Shown piece after piece: positions 8,237 to 15,953 of a stretch of DNA of 26,479 nucleotides. The notes below the pieces were generated by a model. It was not told where the DNA came from. It made no database searches and was given only the letters and a program-made list of their open reading frames with translations. The stretch spans positions 1 to 26,479 of the forward strand of contig JAEZDN010000087.1 in the NCBI GenBank assembly GCA_023433275.1. The letters run 5' to 3'. Origin of the DNA: Verrucomicrobiota bacterium (GTDB lineage: Bacteria; Verrucomicrobiota; Verrucomicrobiia; Opitutales; Opitutaceae). Position numbers and translations under genes: made by a program. How positions within the stretch are numbered: the first letter of the stretch is position 1; each line of letters opens with the position of its first letter.

Positions 8237-9622
8237 ATGCGGACCGATGCCGAACTGCTTCAATGTTACGTTAGGCGACAGGATGGGCGCGCCTTTGCCG
8301 ATCTCGTGCAGCGTCATCTCGGTCTCGTGTATGCCACGGCTCTGCGCAGCACGGGGGGGCGCGCGCACCTGGCGGAGGAAGTTGCCCAAAGGGTCTTCAC
8401 CGATCTCGCGCGCAAGGCATCCTCGCTCTGCGAGCACCCCGTGCTGAGCGGCTGGCTTTACCGTAGTGCGCGATACGCAGCCATGGAAAAGAACCGGGCG
8501 GAAAGTCGGCGCCAGAAGGTCAACCGGGCCTATGCGCACATGTCCGGTACGGGCGCCGCGGCCGAGGTGTCACCGGATTGGGAGCAATTGCGGCCGGTGC
8601 TCGATGAGGCGCTCGAGGAACTCAAGGAGGATGACCGGCAGCTCATGTTGCTGCGCTTTTTCCAGGGCATGACATTTCCCGAGATCGGGGCGAGGCTGGC
8701 GCTCTCGGAAAACGCCGCCCGCATGCGGACCGAGCGGGCCATGGACAAGTTGCGCGCCCACCTGGGCCGGCGGGGACTGACCTCGACCGCGGCCGCGCTG
8801 GGTTTGCTCCTGGCCAACCAGGCCGCCGCCGCGCCGCCCGACGGACTGGCGGCCGCTGTCACCAGCAACGCACTCGCAGCCGGTCCGGCGGGTGGAGGGT
8901 TGCTTGCGGTGGTTTCGAGCAGCAAAATCGTGGTGGCCGTGCTCAGTGGCACGGCCGCCCTGGGGTTAACCGCTCTTGTTTGGAATATGACCGGGCTTGG
9001 CGGTGGAGCGGACGAACTGGCAGTGCTGCGCGCCGAGAATGTCCGGCTCCGGGAGGCGACCGCCGCCAGTGCATCGACCGTTTCGGTGAAAATGGTCGCG
9101 GATGAGTTCGCCGCGCATTCAGCCTCCCTGATGGAGGGGATCGGGCAACGGCTGGCGGCAAGGAGAGGCATCGCACCAAGCCGCTATCGCGATCATGGGC
9201 AGGCCACGCCGTACGAGGCGTTCCTGACCTATGTTTGGGCGTTGGATACGGGCAACGCCGCGGCCCTGGCCCGGCTCCTGACCTTCGACGAAGCGGGTCG
9301 GGATGCCCTCCGGAGGGTTCACGCCGGGATGCCGGCGGCCATCCGCGAGCGGTATCCCACGCCGGAGGAATTCATCGTTGTGCTCTTTATCGCCGACACC
9401 CTGTTGAACCCGGTGCCGGATGCGGACGTGGCGGCCAAGTTCACCGTGACCGAAGTCGGCCCGGGTGTGGTGGCCGTGCGGCGACCAGGGTCCGGGCGCG
9501 GCGGCATGAAATGGGTCCAAACCGTCGAGGGATGGAAAACCGAGGTACCCTCGAAATATCCCGAGCACGTGGTCCAGCGGGTTTTGGGCAATGCCATGCT
9601 GGCCAAGTCCGGCCGAAACTGA
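8237..9622 (+). CDS. ECF-type sigma-70 factor with membrane-anchored C-terminal ectodomain (single copy)
   Basis: This 461-residue protein is a paralogue of the preceding sigma factor. The two align without a gap from residue 1 to about 200, through region 2 (LAEEVAQRVFTDLARKA), region 4 (FPEIGARLALSENAARMRTERAM) and the linker (TSTAAALGLLLANQAAAAP). A hydrophobic helix follows at about 228-250, then a short coiled-coil-like stretch (ELAVLRAENVRLREA, 260-274) and one ectodomain at about 320-455 (GQATPYEAFLTYVWALDTG, ARLLTFDEAGR, TPEEFIVVLF, EGWKTEVPSKY). This matches the first of the two ectodomain copies in the upstream protein. The second copy is absent here, but a relative of it is encoded by the next gene, 7 bases downstream. 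The proposed role is membrane-tethered transcription control; the target promoters are unknown. The leader (ATCAACCCTC) shows no Shine-Dalgarno sequence. Confidence 0.9.
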   Translation: MRTDAELLQCYVRRQDGRAFADLVQRHLGLVYATALRSTGGRAHLAEEVAQRVFTDLARKASSLCEHPVLSGWLYRSARYAAMEKNRAESRRQKVNRAYAHMSGTGAAAEVSPDWEQLRPVLDEALEELKEDDRQLMLLRFFQGMTFPEIGARLALSENAARMRTERAMDKLRAHLGRRGLTSTAAALGLLLANQAAAAPPDGLAAAVTSNALAAGPAGGGLLAVVSSSKIVVAVLSGTAALGLTALVWNMTGLGGGADELAVLRAENVRLREATAASASTVSVKMVADEFAAHSASLMEGIGQRLAARRGIAPSRYRDHGQATPYEAFLTYVWALDTGNAAALARLLTFDEAGRDALRRVHAGMPAAIRERYPTPEEFIVVLFIADTLLNPVPDADVAAKFTVTEVGPGVVAVRRPGSGRGGMKWVQTVEGWKTEVPSKYPEHVVQRVLGNAMLAKSGRN

Positions 9623-9629
9623 ACGAAGC

Positions 9630-10256
9630 ATGACCATCGTGAAGACAGCGATGATTGCGGCGGGGCTAACCGTAGCCCTCAGTACGGGGTGGTTTTATCG
9701 CGGGCGAGCGGAGCGATGGGAGGAAGCGGAGCGATTGCGGGCGGAAAACGACCAGATGCGCGTACTCGTCAGCCAGCGGCACGAAGCCTGGTTGAAGCAG
9801 GCGCAGCGGGTGCGGGGCACGGAGTACCGGAACGAAGGTCAAGCCACCCCGCTCAGTGCCCTGCAGACTTATGCCTGGGCCTGTGATCACGGCGATGTCG
9901 CGCTGATGGAGCGCCTGCTCGTTTTCGATGGCGCGGCCCGGAGGAAGGCCGAGCTCTATTTCGAGGAGCGGCGCGCGGCGACCGGGGCGCAATGGGCGTC
10001 GCTCGACGCGCTGGCCGCGGCCGTTCATGTTGAGGAGGGCATGAGTCGTCCGTGGCCCGGGGCGGCGGTGCTCCAGCAGGCTGGTTTCGAGCCGGCCGGG
10101 CCCGATCGCGTGGCGGTGGTGCTGCCCGGAACGAAGGCGGATCGATCTGAATTCCTGCGCACGCCTGCGGGGTGGAAACTCGTGATCACCGAGGCGATGG
10201 TCGATGCACACATCCAGAAGGAGGCGAAGGAGGCACGATTATCCCGCCGGCCTTGA
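9630..10256 (+). CDS. Single-pass membrane protein with stand-alone sigma-associated ectodomain
   Basis: This 208-residue protein starts at ATG 9630; an in-frame extension to 9591 would overlap the sigma gene and lacks family support. An N-terminal helix (residues 4-22) is followed by a coiled-coil-like stretch (EEAERLRAENDQMRVLV) much like the one in the upstream sigma protein. The ectodomain runs from about 69 to 197. Its first half (GQATPLSALQTYAWACDHG, MERLLVFDGAAR) resembles the ectodomain of the 461-residue sigma protein. Its second half (RVAVVLPG, SEFLRTPAGWKLVITEAMVD) resembles the last copy in the 596-residue protein. It has no sigma domain. The 7-base gap to the sigma gene indicates cotranscription. 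A partner or competitor of the sigma ectodomains is the natural guess, but nothing in the sequence proves it. No enzymatic motif was recognised. Confidence 0.85.
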   Translation: MTIVKTAMIAAGLTVALSTGWFYRGRAERWEEAERLRAENDQMRVLVSQRHEAWLKQAQRVRGTEYRNEGQATPLSALQTYAWACDHGDVALMERLLVFDGAARRKAELYFEERRAATGAQWASLDALAAAVHVEEGMSRPWPGAAVLQQAGFEPAGPDRVAVVLPGTKADRSEFLRTPAGWKLVITEAMVDAHIQKEAKEARLSRRP

Positions 10257-10326
10257 GGCCAGCCGAACCCGCCGTCGCCCAGCCCGGGCCCCAACGATGA
10301 CCGCTGCTTTTCAGCCCCGCCCACCC

Positions 10327-12195
10327 ATGAAAAATACCCTTCGCGTTTCGGTTCTCGGCCTCGCCCTGCTCGGTATGGCCGCAGCTCAGGTTTCCCCGCC
10401 GCAGACCGTGGAGGAACTGCAGGAGGTGGTTGAAAAGATCCTGCGGGAAACCGGTACGCCCGGCGCGGCTGTCGCCCTAGTTTCCGGCGACGGGGTCGAG
10501 TGGGCCGCGGGCGTGGGACTGGCAGAGGTGGATTCAAAGCGACCCGCGACCGCGCAGACTTTATTCCGCATAGGGTCGGTGTCGAAGGAGTTTGTGGCGC
10601 TCGCCGCGTTGAAGCTGCAGGAGCAGGGGAAACTCAAGCTGACCGACCCGGTCCGGCAGTGGCTGCCGGAATGTCCGATCGAGAACCCATGGGAGGCGAC
10701 GGATCCGGTCCGTCTGGTTCATTTGCTGGAGCACACGTCCGGGTTGCCTGATTGGAGGGCAAAGGCGTGGGCGCACAGCGATCCCAAGCCGGCAACCACG
10801 GCGGAAGCGGTGGCGTTCGAGCCAGGCAATCGTTACGTGCGCTGGCGGCCGGGCAGTCGCAGCGGCTACACGAACTATGGGAGCATGCTGGCGGCGGCGG
10901 TCGTCGAGAAGGCGGCGGGGCAGCGCTTTGAGGATTACGTGCGAGAAAATTTCTTCGCGCCGTTGGGGATGAAGACGGCGAGCTACTTCCTGACGCCAGA
11001 GGTGGAGCGAGCGAGGGCGATCAACTACCGGGGATCGCACCCGCGGCCTTTGCCCTACCGGCATATGATCTATCGGCCGGCCGGGGCGATCAGTGCGTCG
11101 GCCGAGGACATGGCGAACTATCTGCGCTTTCACCTGCAGCGGGGCAGCTTCTCCGGGCGGCGGATCCTGAGTGAGGAATCGATCAATCGCCTGGAGCAAC
11201 CCGGCACTCTGCCGGCGGTGCAGGCGGGGATCACCACCGGCTATGGGTTGTACAATGAGGCCACCCACAACCGGGGTTACGAAGAGCACGGGCACAAAGG
11301 TGGGGTGGAAGGGGCCTTAGCGATGTTCGGCTATATTCCGGAACTCGGGCTTGGCCGGGCCGTCATGATCAACACCGATAACACCCGGGCGCTGATGCGG
11401 ATCTGGGGGGCGGTGGACAGTTACATGATGCGGGACATCGCTCCGGCGAAGATGCCTGCCGGGGTTCCGCTCTCCGACGAATTGCAGCGGAGCCTGCCCG
11501 GTTACTATATGAACATCGGCCCGCGGGATTCCGATCATCTCGGCCTGTTCGAGCATTACGGCAGCCTGCGACGGGTGGACGCCGATGGGCGGGGGCTGGC
11601 TTTTCGGGCGCCGCTCGGTCATCGGCCGACGCGTTGGGTTCCCCTTTCGGAAAAGCTTTTCCGGCTGGAAACGGCGGCCAAGCCGGCCATGGCGCTGGTC
11701 CGCGGTGAGAATGGCGAAACCTTGCTGCAACATGGCCAGATGACCTATCAGAGAATTTCGCCGTTTCGGGTGTGGTTCCCGATGGCGGGTTTCGCGGGCT
11801 CGTTCCTGCTGGCACTGAGTGCGCTGCTCTTCGCGGCGATCTGGGGTCTGCGCAAGGTGCTGGGCCGTTTGCCGAATCCCGGACCCTGGTCGGTGCGGGT
11901 GTGGCCGCTGCTCGGAGCGGTGGCGCTGGTCGGGTGCTTTTGGTTTTATTCCGCGGCGGAATCACGGGGCTTTGAGTTGTTTGGCACGGTTAATTTTTGG
12001 ACGGTTGGCATGATGCTGACGTCGCTGCTGATTCCGATCGCTGCGCTCTTCAGCGTGGTGGCGGTGTGGCGTCATCGGTATGCAACGATGAACCGGTGGG
12101 CCTACTGGCATGCCGTGCTCGTCACGGTGGGGCACGTATTCATGACCGGGTTTTTTGCGTCTTGGGGCCTGATCGGCGTACGGATGTGGGTGTGA
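10327..12195 (+). CDS. Membrane-bound beta-lactamase-fold serine hydrolase (PBP-like)
   Basis: This 622-residue protein starts at ATG 10327, where a signal peptide opens (MKNTLRVSVLGLALLGMAAAQ). The class C beta-lactamase/PBP4*-type motifs are present: S-V-S-K with nucleophile Ser84 in FRIGSVSKEF, HTSGLPDW (136-143), the Y-x-N motif in GYTNYG (Tyr181), and an HKGG motif (323-326) in place of KTG. After a linker domain (about 380-475), the C-terminus holds four hydrophobic segments (about 483-507, 525-543, 556-580, 592-612), so the catalytic domain faces outward on a membrane anchor. Such proteins act on D-amino-acid peptides, peptidoglycan or esters; the substrate is not evident. It follows the stand-alone ectodomain gene by 70 bases on the same strand and may belong to the same unit or be a target of the sigma factors. 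Confidence 0.88.
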   Translation: MKNTLRVSVLGLALLGMAAAQVSPPQTVEELQEVVEKILRETGTPGAAVALVSGDGVEWAAGVGLAEVDSKRPATAQTLFRIGSVSKEFVALAALKLQEQGKLKLTDPVRQWLPECPIENPWEATDPVRLVHLLEHTSGLPDWRAKAWAHSDPKPATTAEAVAFEPGNRYVRWRPGSRSGYTNYGSMLAAAVVEKAAGQRFEDYVRENFFAPLGMKTASYFLTPEVERARAINYRGSHPRPLPYRHMIYRPAGAISASAEDMANYLRFHLQRGSFSGRRILSEESINRLEQPGTLPAVQAGITTGYGLYNEATHNRGYEEHGHKGGVEGALAMFGYIPELGLGRAVMINTDNTRALMRIWGAVDSYMMRDIAPAKMPAGVPLSDELQRSLPGYYMNIGPRDSDHLGLFEHYGSLRRVDADGRGLAFRAPLGHRPTRWVPLSEKLFRLETAAKPAMALVRGENGETLLQHGQMTYQRISPFRVWFPMAGFAGSFLLALSALLFAAIWGLRKVLGRLPNPGPWSVRVWPLLGAVALVGCFWFYSAAESRGFELFGTVNFWTVGMMLTSLLIPIAALFSVVAVWRHRYATMNRWAYWHAVLVTVGHVFMTGFFASWGLIGVRMWV

Positions 12196-12234
12196 GCGTG
12201 TTTCCGGATTAGCGGGAAAACGTGAAGGGAAGAG

Positions 12235-12250
12235 TGCCCGCGAGCGGGCA
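12235..12250. terminator. Inverted repeat between convergent genes, possible terminator
   Basis: TGCCCG-CGAG-CGGGCA forms a 6-bp GC stem with a 4-base loop, 40 bases after the serine hydrolase stop and 67 bases beyond the stop of the convergent LOG-domain gene. No T-run follows on either strand, so it is at best a weak or factor-assisted terminator. Confidence 0.3.
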
Positions 12251-12316
12251 GCCCACAAAACAGGCCGGCTGAGCCGCGCCAGCAGGGTGGGTCCGAGTCG
12301 ACGGAAGCGATCCGGT

Positions 12317-14227
12317 TTAGAGCACCTTCAGCGTCTTGCGGTAGAAGGCGATGACTTCGGCGGGATCGTCGGTGAAGAGGATGTAGTCGCGCATCCAGGC
12401 GGGGGCGCGCTTGTCGTTGATCATCGTCTCGACCTGCTTGCGGAGATTGCCCCAGAAGCTCGCGTTGAAAAACACGTAGGGCACGCGCGGGCGGATGCCG
12501 AGCTTGAGGTTGCAGAGCTCGATGCCGATCTCCTCAAGGGTGCCGACGCCGCCGACGTTGAAGATGCAAAAATCGGCGGCTTCGAACCACTTTTGGCGGA
12601 AGTGGCGGGAGCTTTCCTGGAAGGTGTTGAAGAAGTCGACGCCGAGCTCGGGGGGCTGGGCCTCGAGTTCGAGGAAGCACGCGCCGGTGAGCGCGCCCTT
12701 GTCGCGCGCCTGCTCGGTCGCGAGGCGCATGACGCCGCCGCCGCCGCCGGTGAGGACGCCGAGGTTCGAGCCCATGAACGTCGTGAGCTGGTGCACGAGG
12801 GCGGAGATGCGGTCGGTATCGGCCTGGTCGAGGCCGACGGCGGAACCGTAGAAGGCGAGGATGGTGGCCTCCTGGAACTTCCGCGCCATTTCCTCGCGCA
12901 CGAAAAAGCCATGGCCGCGACGATAGGTATGAAGGTAGAGCTCCTTCGTCATCTCGTCGTACCAATACACGGGGATGCCGAGGGAGTGGAGGGTGTCGAG
13001 TCGGGCGTGGGCGTTGCTCGAGAGGAAGTAGCCGTGCGTGCGCGAGGCCTTGCGGAAGATGATGCGCTTGAGGTGGAGGTCGCCAAGGCGGGTGACGAGC
13101 TCCGTGTGCTCGAGCAGGTCGGGGAGATAATCGACGACCAGGGTGTCGGTTTCCGGACCGTGGGCGTCGAGCGCCTGGATCAGGGTGCGGGCGCCGATCG
13201 GGCAGCGTTCCTGGGCGAGGAGCTTGCGGAGGTCCTCGTCGCCCGCGCGCACGAGCAGGGCGCGGTTTTCCATCGTGGCGCTCTGGCCGCGAACGGAGAC
13301 CTTGGTGCGGGGGCGCGCCTCGGAATGCTCGACCGCGGGCGACGAATCGAGGCACTGGTAGAGCCCCTTCGCGGTGGCGAGCAGCCGCTGGCGCTTGCGG
13401 GCCAGGGTCTTGAATGCGGGATCCTCGGGGGGCGGCGCGCGGAAGATCTCGACGGAGACCATCGGGTTGACCACGGGTTGCTCGCCGGTGTTGTAGATCT
13501 CGAGCATGATGTTGGTGCCGGAGGTCTTGACGGGATCGAGCAGGATGGCGGAGGTGTGCAGGCCGAAGTTGCCCTCGCCGGGGCTGAGCACGACGTAGTG
13601 CTCGCGCAGGTACATCGAGCAGCTGGTCAGCACGCCGGAATGCGGCGGGATGGTGAGGGGCGCGGCGTCATGCCGCACCTGCACCTTGTCGATGAAGCTG
13701 CGTCCGGCGTAGCCGGAGGCGATGTGCTCGAAGTTCACGCGGAGGAGGCGCGGGTTGAGCGTGTAGCACACCGGGTGGGGCGTGAAGAAGACGCGGCCGG
13801 AGCTGTCGATGGAGATCGTGTTGGGCAGCTTGAGGTGATTCTCGCGGATGGCGGTCCAGACCTCGGTGGCGGAGAGTTTGGCGGCGGCGGGGGCGTGGAA
13901 CAACCGGCCGACGGGGACGCCGGGCCGCAGGAGTTTTTGCCAGTACGCGGCGTTCGGGAAGCTGTGGTCGTAGAGGAAGGCCTCGATGGTGAGGACGATC
14001 CGGTTGCCGTCGACGACCGGGACGGACGTGGTGACCATTTCGATGCCGATGCGCGCCAGGGAGCTGCGTTCGGTGAAGCGCAGGGACGTCAGGTGCGAGC
14101 GGAGGAACTCCATCTCGGCGGGATGGCGGGGCCAGAAGGCGACGGACAGGACAGCGCGGTCGGGATTCTTGGCGCGGACAGTGAGCACCTGGCCGTCGGT
14201 GCTGTGCCAGAATTGGTTTTCGTTCAT
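12317..14227 (-). CDS. Large protein with C-terminal LOG-like Rossmann domain and N-terminal beta-rich region
   Basis: This 636-residue protein starts at ATG 14227; an upstream in-frame TTG at 14266 is possible but less likely. The C-terminal 180 residues look like the LOG/TIGR00730 nucleotide-binding fold: ILAFYGSA near 456, NLGVLTGGGGGVM near 488-500, and VGGVGTLEEIGIEL near 558-571. LOG proteins have PGGxGTxxE; here Val replaces the first Pro. Some family members are phosphoribohydrolases acting on nucleoside monophosphates; others have no known activity. A middle region (about 350-455) contains alternating strands and helices, possibly a second Rossmann-like domain. The N-terminal third is beta-rich; its segment at about 195-262 (PPHSGVLTSCSMYL... 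IMLEIYNTGEQPVVNPM) recalls dCTP deaminase/dUTPase folds without their full catalytic motif. It stands alone, divergent from the FKBP gene. Confidence 0.82.
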   Translation of the reverse strand: MNENQFWHSTDGQVLTVRAKNPDRAVLSVAFWPRHPAEMEFLRSHLTSLRFTERSSLARIGIEMVTTSVPVVDGNRIVLTIEAFLYDHSFPNAAYWQKLLRPGVPVGRLFHAPAAAKLSATEVWTAIRENHLKLPNTISIDSSGRVFFTPHPVCYTLNPRLLRVNFEHIASGYAGRSFIDKVQVRHDAAPLTIPPHSGVLTSCSMYLREHYVVLSPGEGNFGLHTSAILLDPVKTSGTNIMLEIYNTGEQPVVNPMVSVEIFRAPPPEDPAFKTLARKRQRLLATAKGLYQCLDSSPAVEHSEARPRTKVSVRGQSATMENRALLVRAGDEDLRKLLAQERCPIGARTLIQALDAHGPETDTLVVDYLPDLLEHTELVTRLGDLHLKRIIFRKASRTHGYFLSSNAHARLDTLHSLGIPVYWYDEMTKELYLHTYRRGHGFFVREEMARKFQEATILAFYGSAVGLDQADTDRISALVHQLTTFMGSNLGVLTGGGGGVMRLATEQARDKGALTGACFLELEAQPPELGVDFFNTFQESSRHFRQKWFEAADFCIFNVGGVGTLEEIGIELCNLKLGIRPRVPYVFFNASFWGNLRKQVETMINDKRAPAWMRDYILFTDDPAEVIAFYRKTLKVL

Positions 14228-14405
14228 GGAATTGGGCAGCGTGGAATGCGGGCGGGGCAGAGACAAGCCCGGGGTTGGGGCGTTCCCGGGGGAGCGCGGA
14301 CGTGTAAGGGATTGATTTTTGCGAGTCGGCTGGGCAGTTTCGCGCGCTTTGACGGCACAAATTGGCCCGGGCCGTTTCCCAACCGGGCTCCCCCAATTCC
14401 ATGAA
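14223..14405. promoter_or_regulatory. Divergent intergenic region bounded by a 14-bp inverted repeat over both start codons
   Basis: The 173-base gap between the LOG-domain and FKBP genes should hold both promoters. It is flanked by TTCATGGAATTGGG (14223-14236) and its exact reverse complement CCCAATTCCATGAA (14392-14405), so both genes begin with the same leader, CCCAATTCCATGAA. Neither leader has a Shine-Dalgarno sequence. The interior is G/C-rich, with a more AT-rich patch near 14311-14325 (GGGATTGATTTTTGC). No clear -35/-10 pair was assigned. Confidence 0.4.
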
Positions 14406-15300
14406 ACTGACCCATCATCTCATCGCCGGACTTGTCTCGGCTGGTTTGCTCATCGCCGCCAGCGCGCAGGACGCGGTCAAATTTGAAGTGCCGGGCGTGA
14501 CGACGCCGGCGAAGCCCGCGGCACCCGCACCGAGCAAGAGCGCCGCGCCTGCGCCTGCACCGGCGAAATCCGGTGCTCCGGCGTCCGCCCCTGCCGCGGC
14601 CCCGGCGGCTCCTGCGGCCTCCGCGGCGGTCAAGTACACCGAGGCCCAATTGATGGAAGCGTACGGTTATATTTTCATGTTGGAAACCCGCATGGCCGGC
14701 CAGTTGCAGGCGCTGGAAATGACGCAGGCGCACAAGGACGCGATGTTGCGCGGCATTGGGCTGGCGTTGAGCGGCAGCGACCTGCCGTATGATCCGCAGC
14801 AGGTGCAGGCCCAGTTGCAGGAATTCATGGGCCGTCGCCAGGCGGTTTTCATGGGCAAGATCAAGGCGGCTCAGCTGGCCGCCGGCACCGAGCACTTCAC
14901 GAAGCTGAAGGAAAACAAGGCGGTGGTGGCGCTGCCGAGTGGCCTGAACTACGAGATTACGCAGCCAGGCAAGGGCGCGGTGCCCAAGCCGGGCCAGCTC
15001 GTGACCATTCACTACACCGGATCGCTCGCGGGCGGACAGGTGTTCGATTCCAGCTTGGAGCGTGAGCCGGCGGAGTTTGTGCTGAACCAAGCCACCGCGC
15101 AGAACCCGGCCGGTGTGATTGCCGGCATGTTCGAGGGATTGCAGAAGGTTGGCGTGGGCGGAAAGATCCGGCTGCACATTCCGCCGTCGCTGGCTTACGG
15201 CGACGAGGGCGCGCCTGGTGCGATTCCTCCCGGTGCGACGCTGATTTTCGACGTCGAGATTCTCGGGGTGAAGGACGCGCCCAAAGAGCCGGCCAAGTAA
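14401..15300 (+). CDS. Exported FKBP-type peptidyl-prolyl cis-trans isomerase
   Basis: This 299-residue protein starts at ATG 14401 with a signal peptide (MKLTHHLIAGLVSAGLLIAASAQ). An Ala/Pro/Lys-rich linker (about 35-76) follows, then an FKBP N-terminal dimerisation domain (about 78-170) and an FKBP catalytic domain (about 196-290). The catalytic domain shows VTIHYTGSLAGGQVFDSS, an EFVLN-like strand, GVIAGMFEGLQKVGVGGK and IPPSLAYGDEGAPGAIPPGATLIF (split here at residue 280), which include the usual drug/proline-pocket residues. This is the FkpA/Mip layout: a periplasmic or surface folding catalyst and chaperone. The linker is low-complexity and probably flexible. A strong terminator follows 27 bases after the stop, so it is likely monocistronic on its 3' side. 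Confidence 0.95.
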   Translation: MKLTHHLIAGLVSAGLLIAASAQDAVKFEVPGVTTPAKPAAPAPSKSAAPAPAPAKSGAPASAPAAAPAAPAASAAVKYTEAQLMEAYGYIFMLETRMAGQLQALEMTQAHKDAMLRGIGLALSGSDLPYDPQQVQAQLQEFMGRRQAVFMGKIKAAQLAAGTEHFTKLKENKAVVALPSGLNYEITQPGKGAVPKPGQLVTIHYTGSLAGGQVFDSSLEREPAEFVLNQATAQNPAGVIAGMFEGLQKVGVGGKIRLHIPPSLAYGDEGAPGAIPPGATLIFDVEILGVKDAPKEPAK

Positions 15301-15327
15301 GCGGTGTCCCGCGGTGACCCGCAGTCA

Positions 15328-15358
15328 CGCCTCCCCTGGTGGGAGGCGTTTTTGTTTT
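15328..15358 (+). terminator. Rho-independent terminator after FKBP gene
   Basis: A perfect 8-bp stem CGCCTCCC / GGGAGGCG (15328-15335 and 15341-15348) with a 5-base loop CTGGT is followed at once by TTTTTGTTTT (15349-15358). This is a textbook intrinsic terminator on the plus strand. It separates the FKBP gene from aroK-queG. Confidence 0.95.
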
Positions 15359-15425
15359 CAGGCGGGGAGCATCGCGAACCGGTCTTGCGCCAGCCCGGTC
15401 GGGACTGTTCGCTCGGAGTCCACGC

Positions 15426-15953
15426 ATGGACACCAACCTTTACCTCGTCGGCTTCATGGGCACGGGCAAGAGCACCGTGGGCCGCTTGGTGGCCCGGCAG
15501 ATGGGCTTTGAGTTTCTCGACAGCGACCACGAGATCGAGCGGCAGCAGGGGAAACCGGTGTCCCGCATTTTCGCCGAGGAGGGCGAGGCCGCGTTTCGGG
15601 AGATGGAGCGGGAGTTCATCGAACGGGGGCATCCGGCGCGGCGGTGCGTGATCTCGTGCGGCGGCGGACTGGTGGTGCCGCCGGGCATGATCGAATTGCT
15701 CCGGAGCCGCGGCGTGGTCATTTGCATGCACGCGCCGATCGAGACGATTTTGCAGCGGACGATGCATGCGACGCATCGGCCGTTGCTGGCGGTGGAGAAT
15801 CCGGAACAGCGTTTGCGGGACCTCTATGCGCAGCGGGAGGAACTCTATCGACGGACCGGGACGATGGTTTTGACGGACAAGCGACCGTTGCGCGAAATCG
15901 CGGCGCACGTGCTGCGCGTTTACCGGCAGGAAGCCGGCCCGGCGGGCAAATGA
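15426..15953 (+). CDS. aroK: Shikimate kinase
   Basis: This 175-residue enzyme phosphorylates shikimate at the 3-OH with ATP, in the chorismate pathway. It has the P-loop GFMGTGKST (residues 9-17), the LDSDHEIE motif with the Asp32/Asp34 metal and shikimate contacts, the substrate-binding ISCGGGLV motif (about 77-84), and the lid arginine region THRPLL (about 116-121). Length and order are normal. The start at ATG 15426 puts the P-loop at its usual place; a longer in-frame extension to 15339 would cover the terminator and is rejected. It begins 67 bases after the FKBP terminator. Its stop TGA overlaps the queG start (ATGA), so the two genes are translationally coupled. Confidence 0.96.
   Translation: MDTNLYLVGFMGTGKSTVGRLVARQMGFEFLDSDHEIERQQGKPVSRIFAEEGEAAFREMEREFIERGHPARRCVISCGGGLVVPPGMIELLRSRGVVICMHAPIETILQRTMHATHRPLLAVENPEQRLRDLYAQREELYRRTGTMVLTDKRPLREIAAHVLRVYRQEAGPAGK

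Noticed and set aside
6817..8238. A 473-codon minus-strand open frame opposite the first sigma gene
   Set aside because: The translation is Arg/Pro/His-rich, typical of an antisense frame, and it has no domain motif.
12287..14404. A 705-codon plus-strand open frame opposite the LOG-domain gene
   Set aside because: It is a high-GC antisense shadow with Gly/Ala/Glu/His-rich, low-complexity translation. The minus-strand frame carries recognisable motifs.
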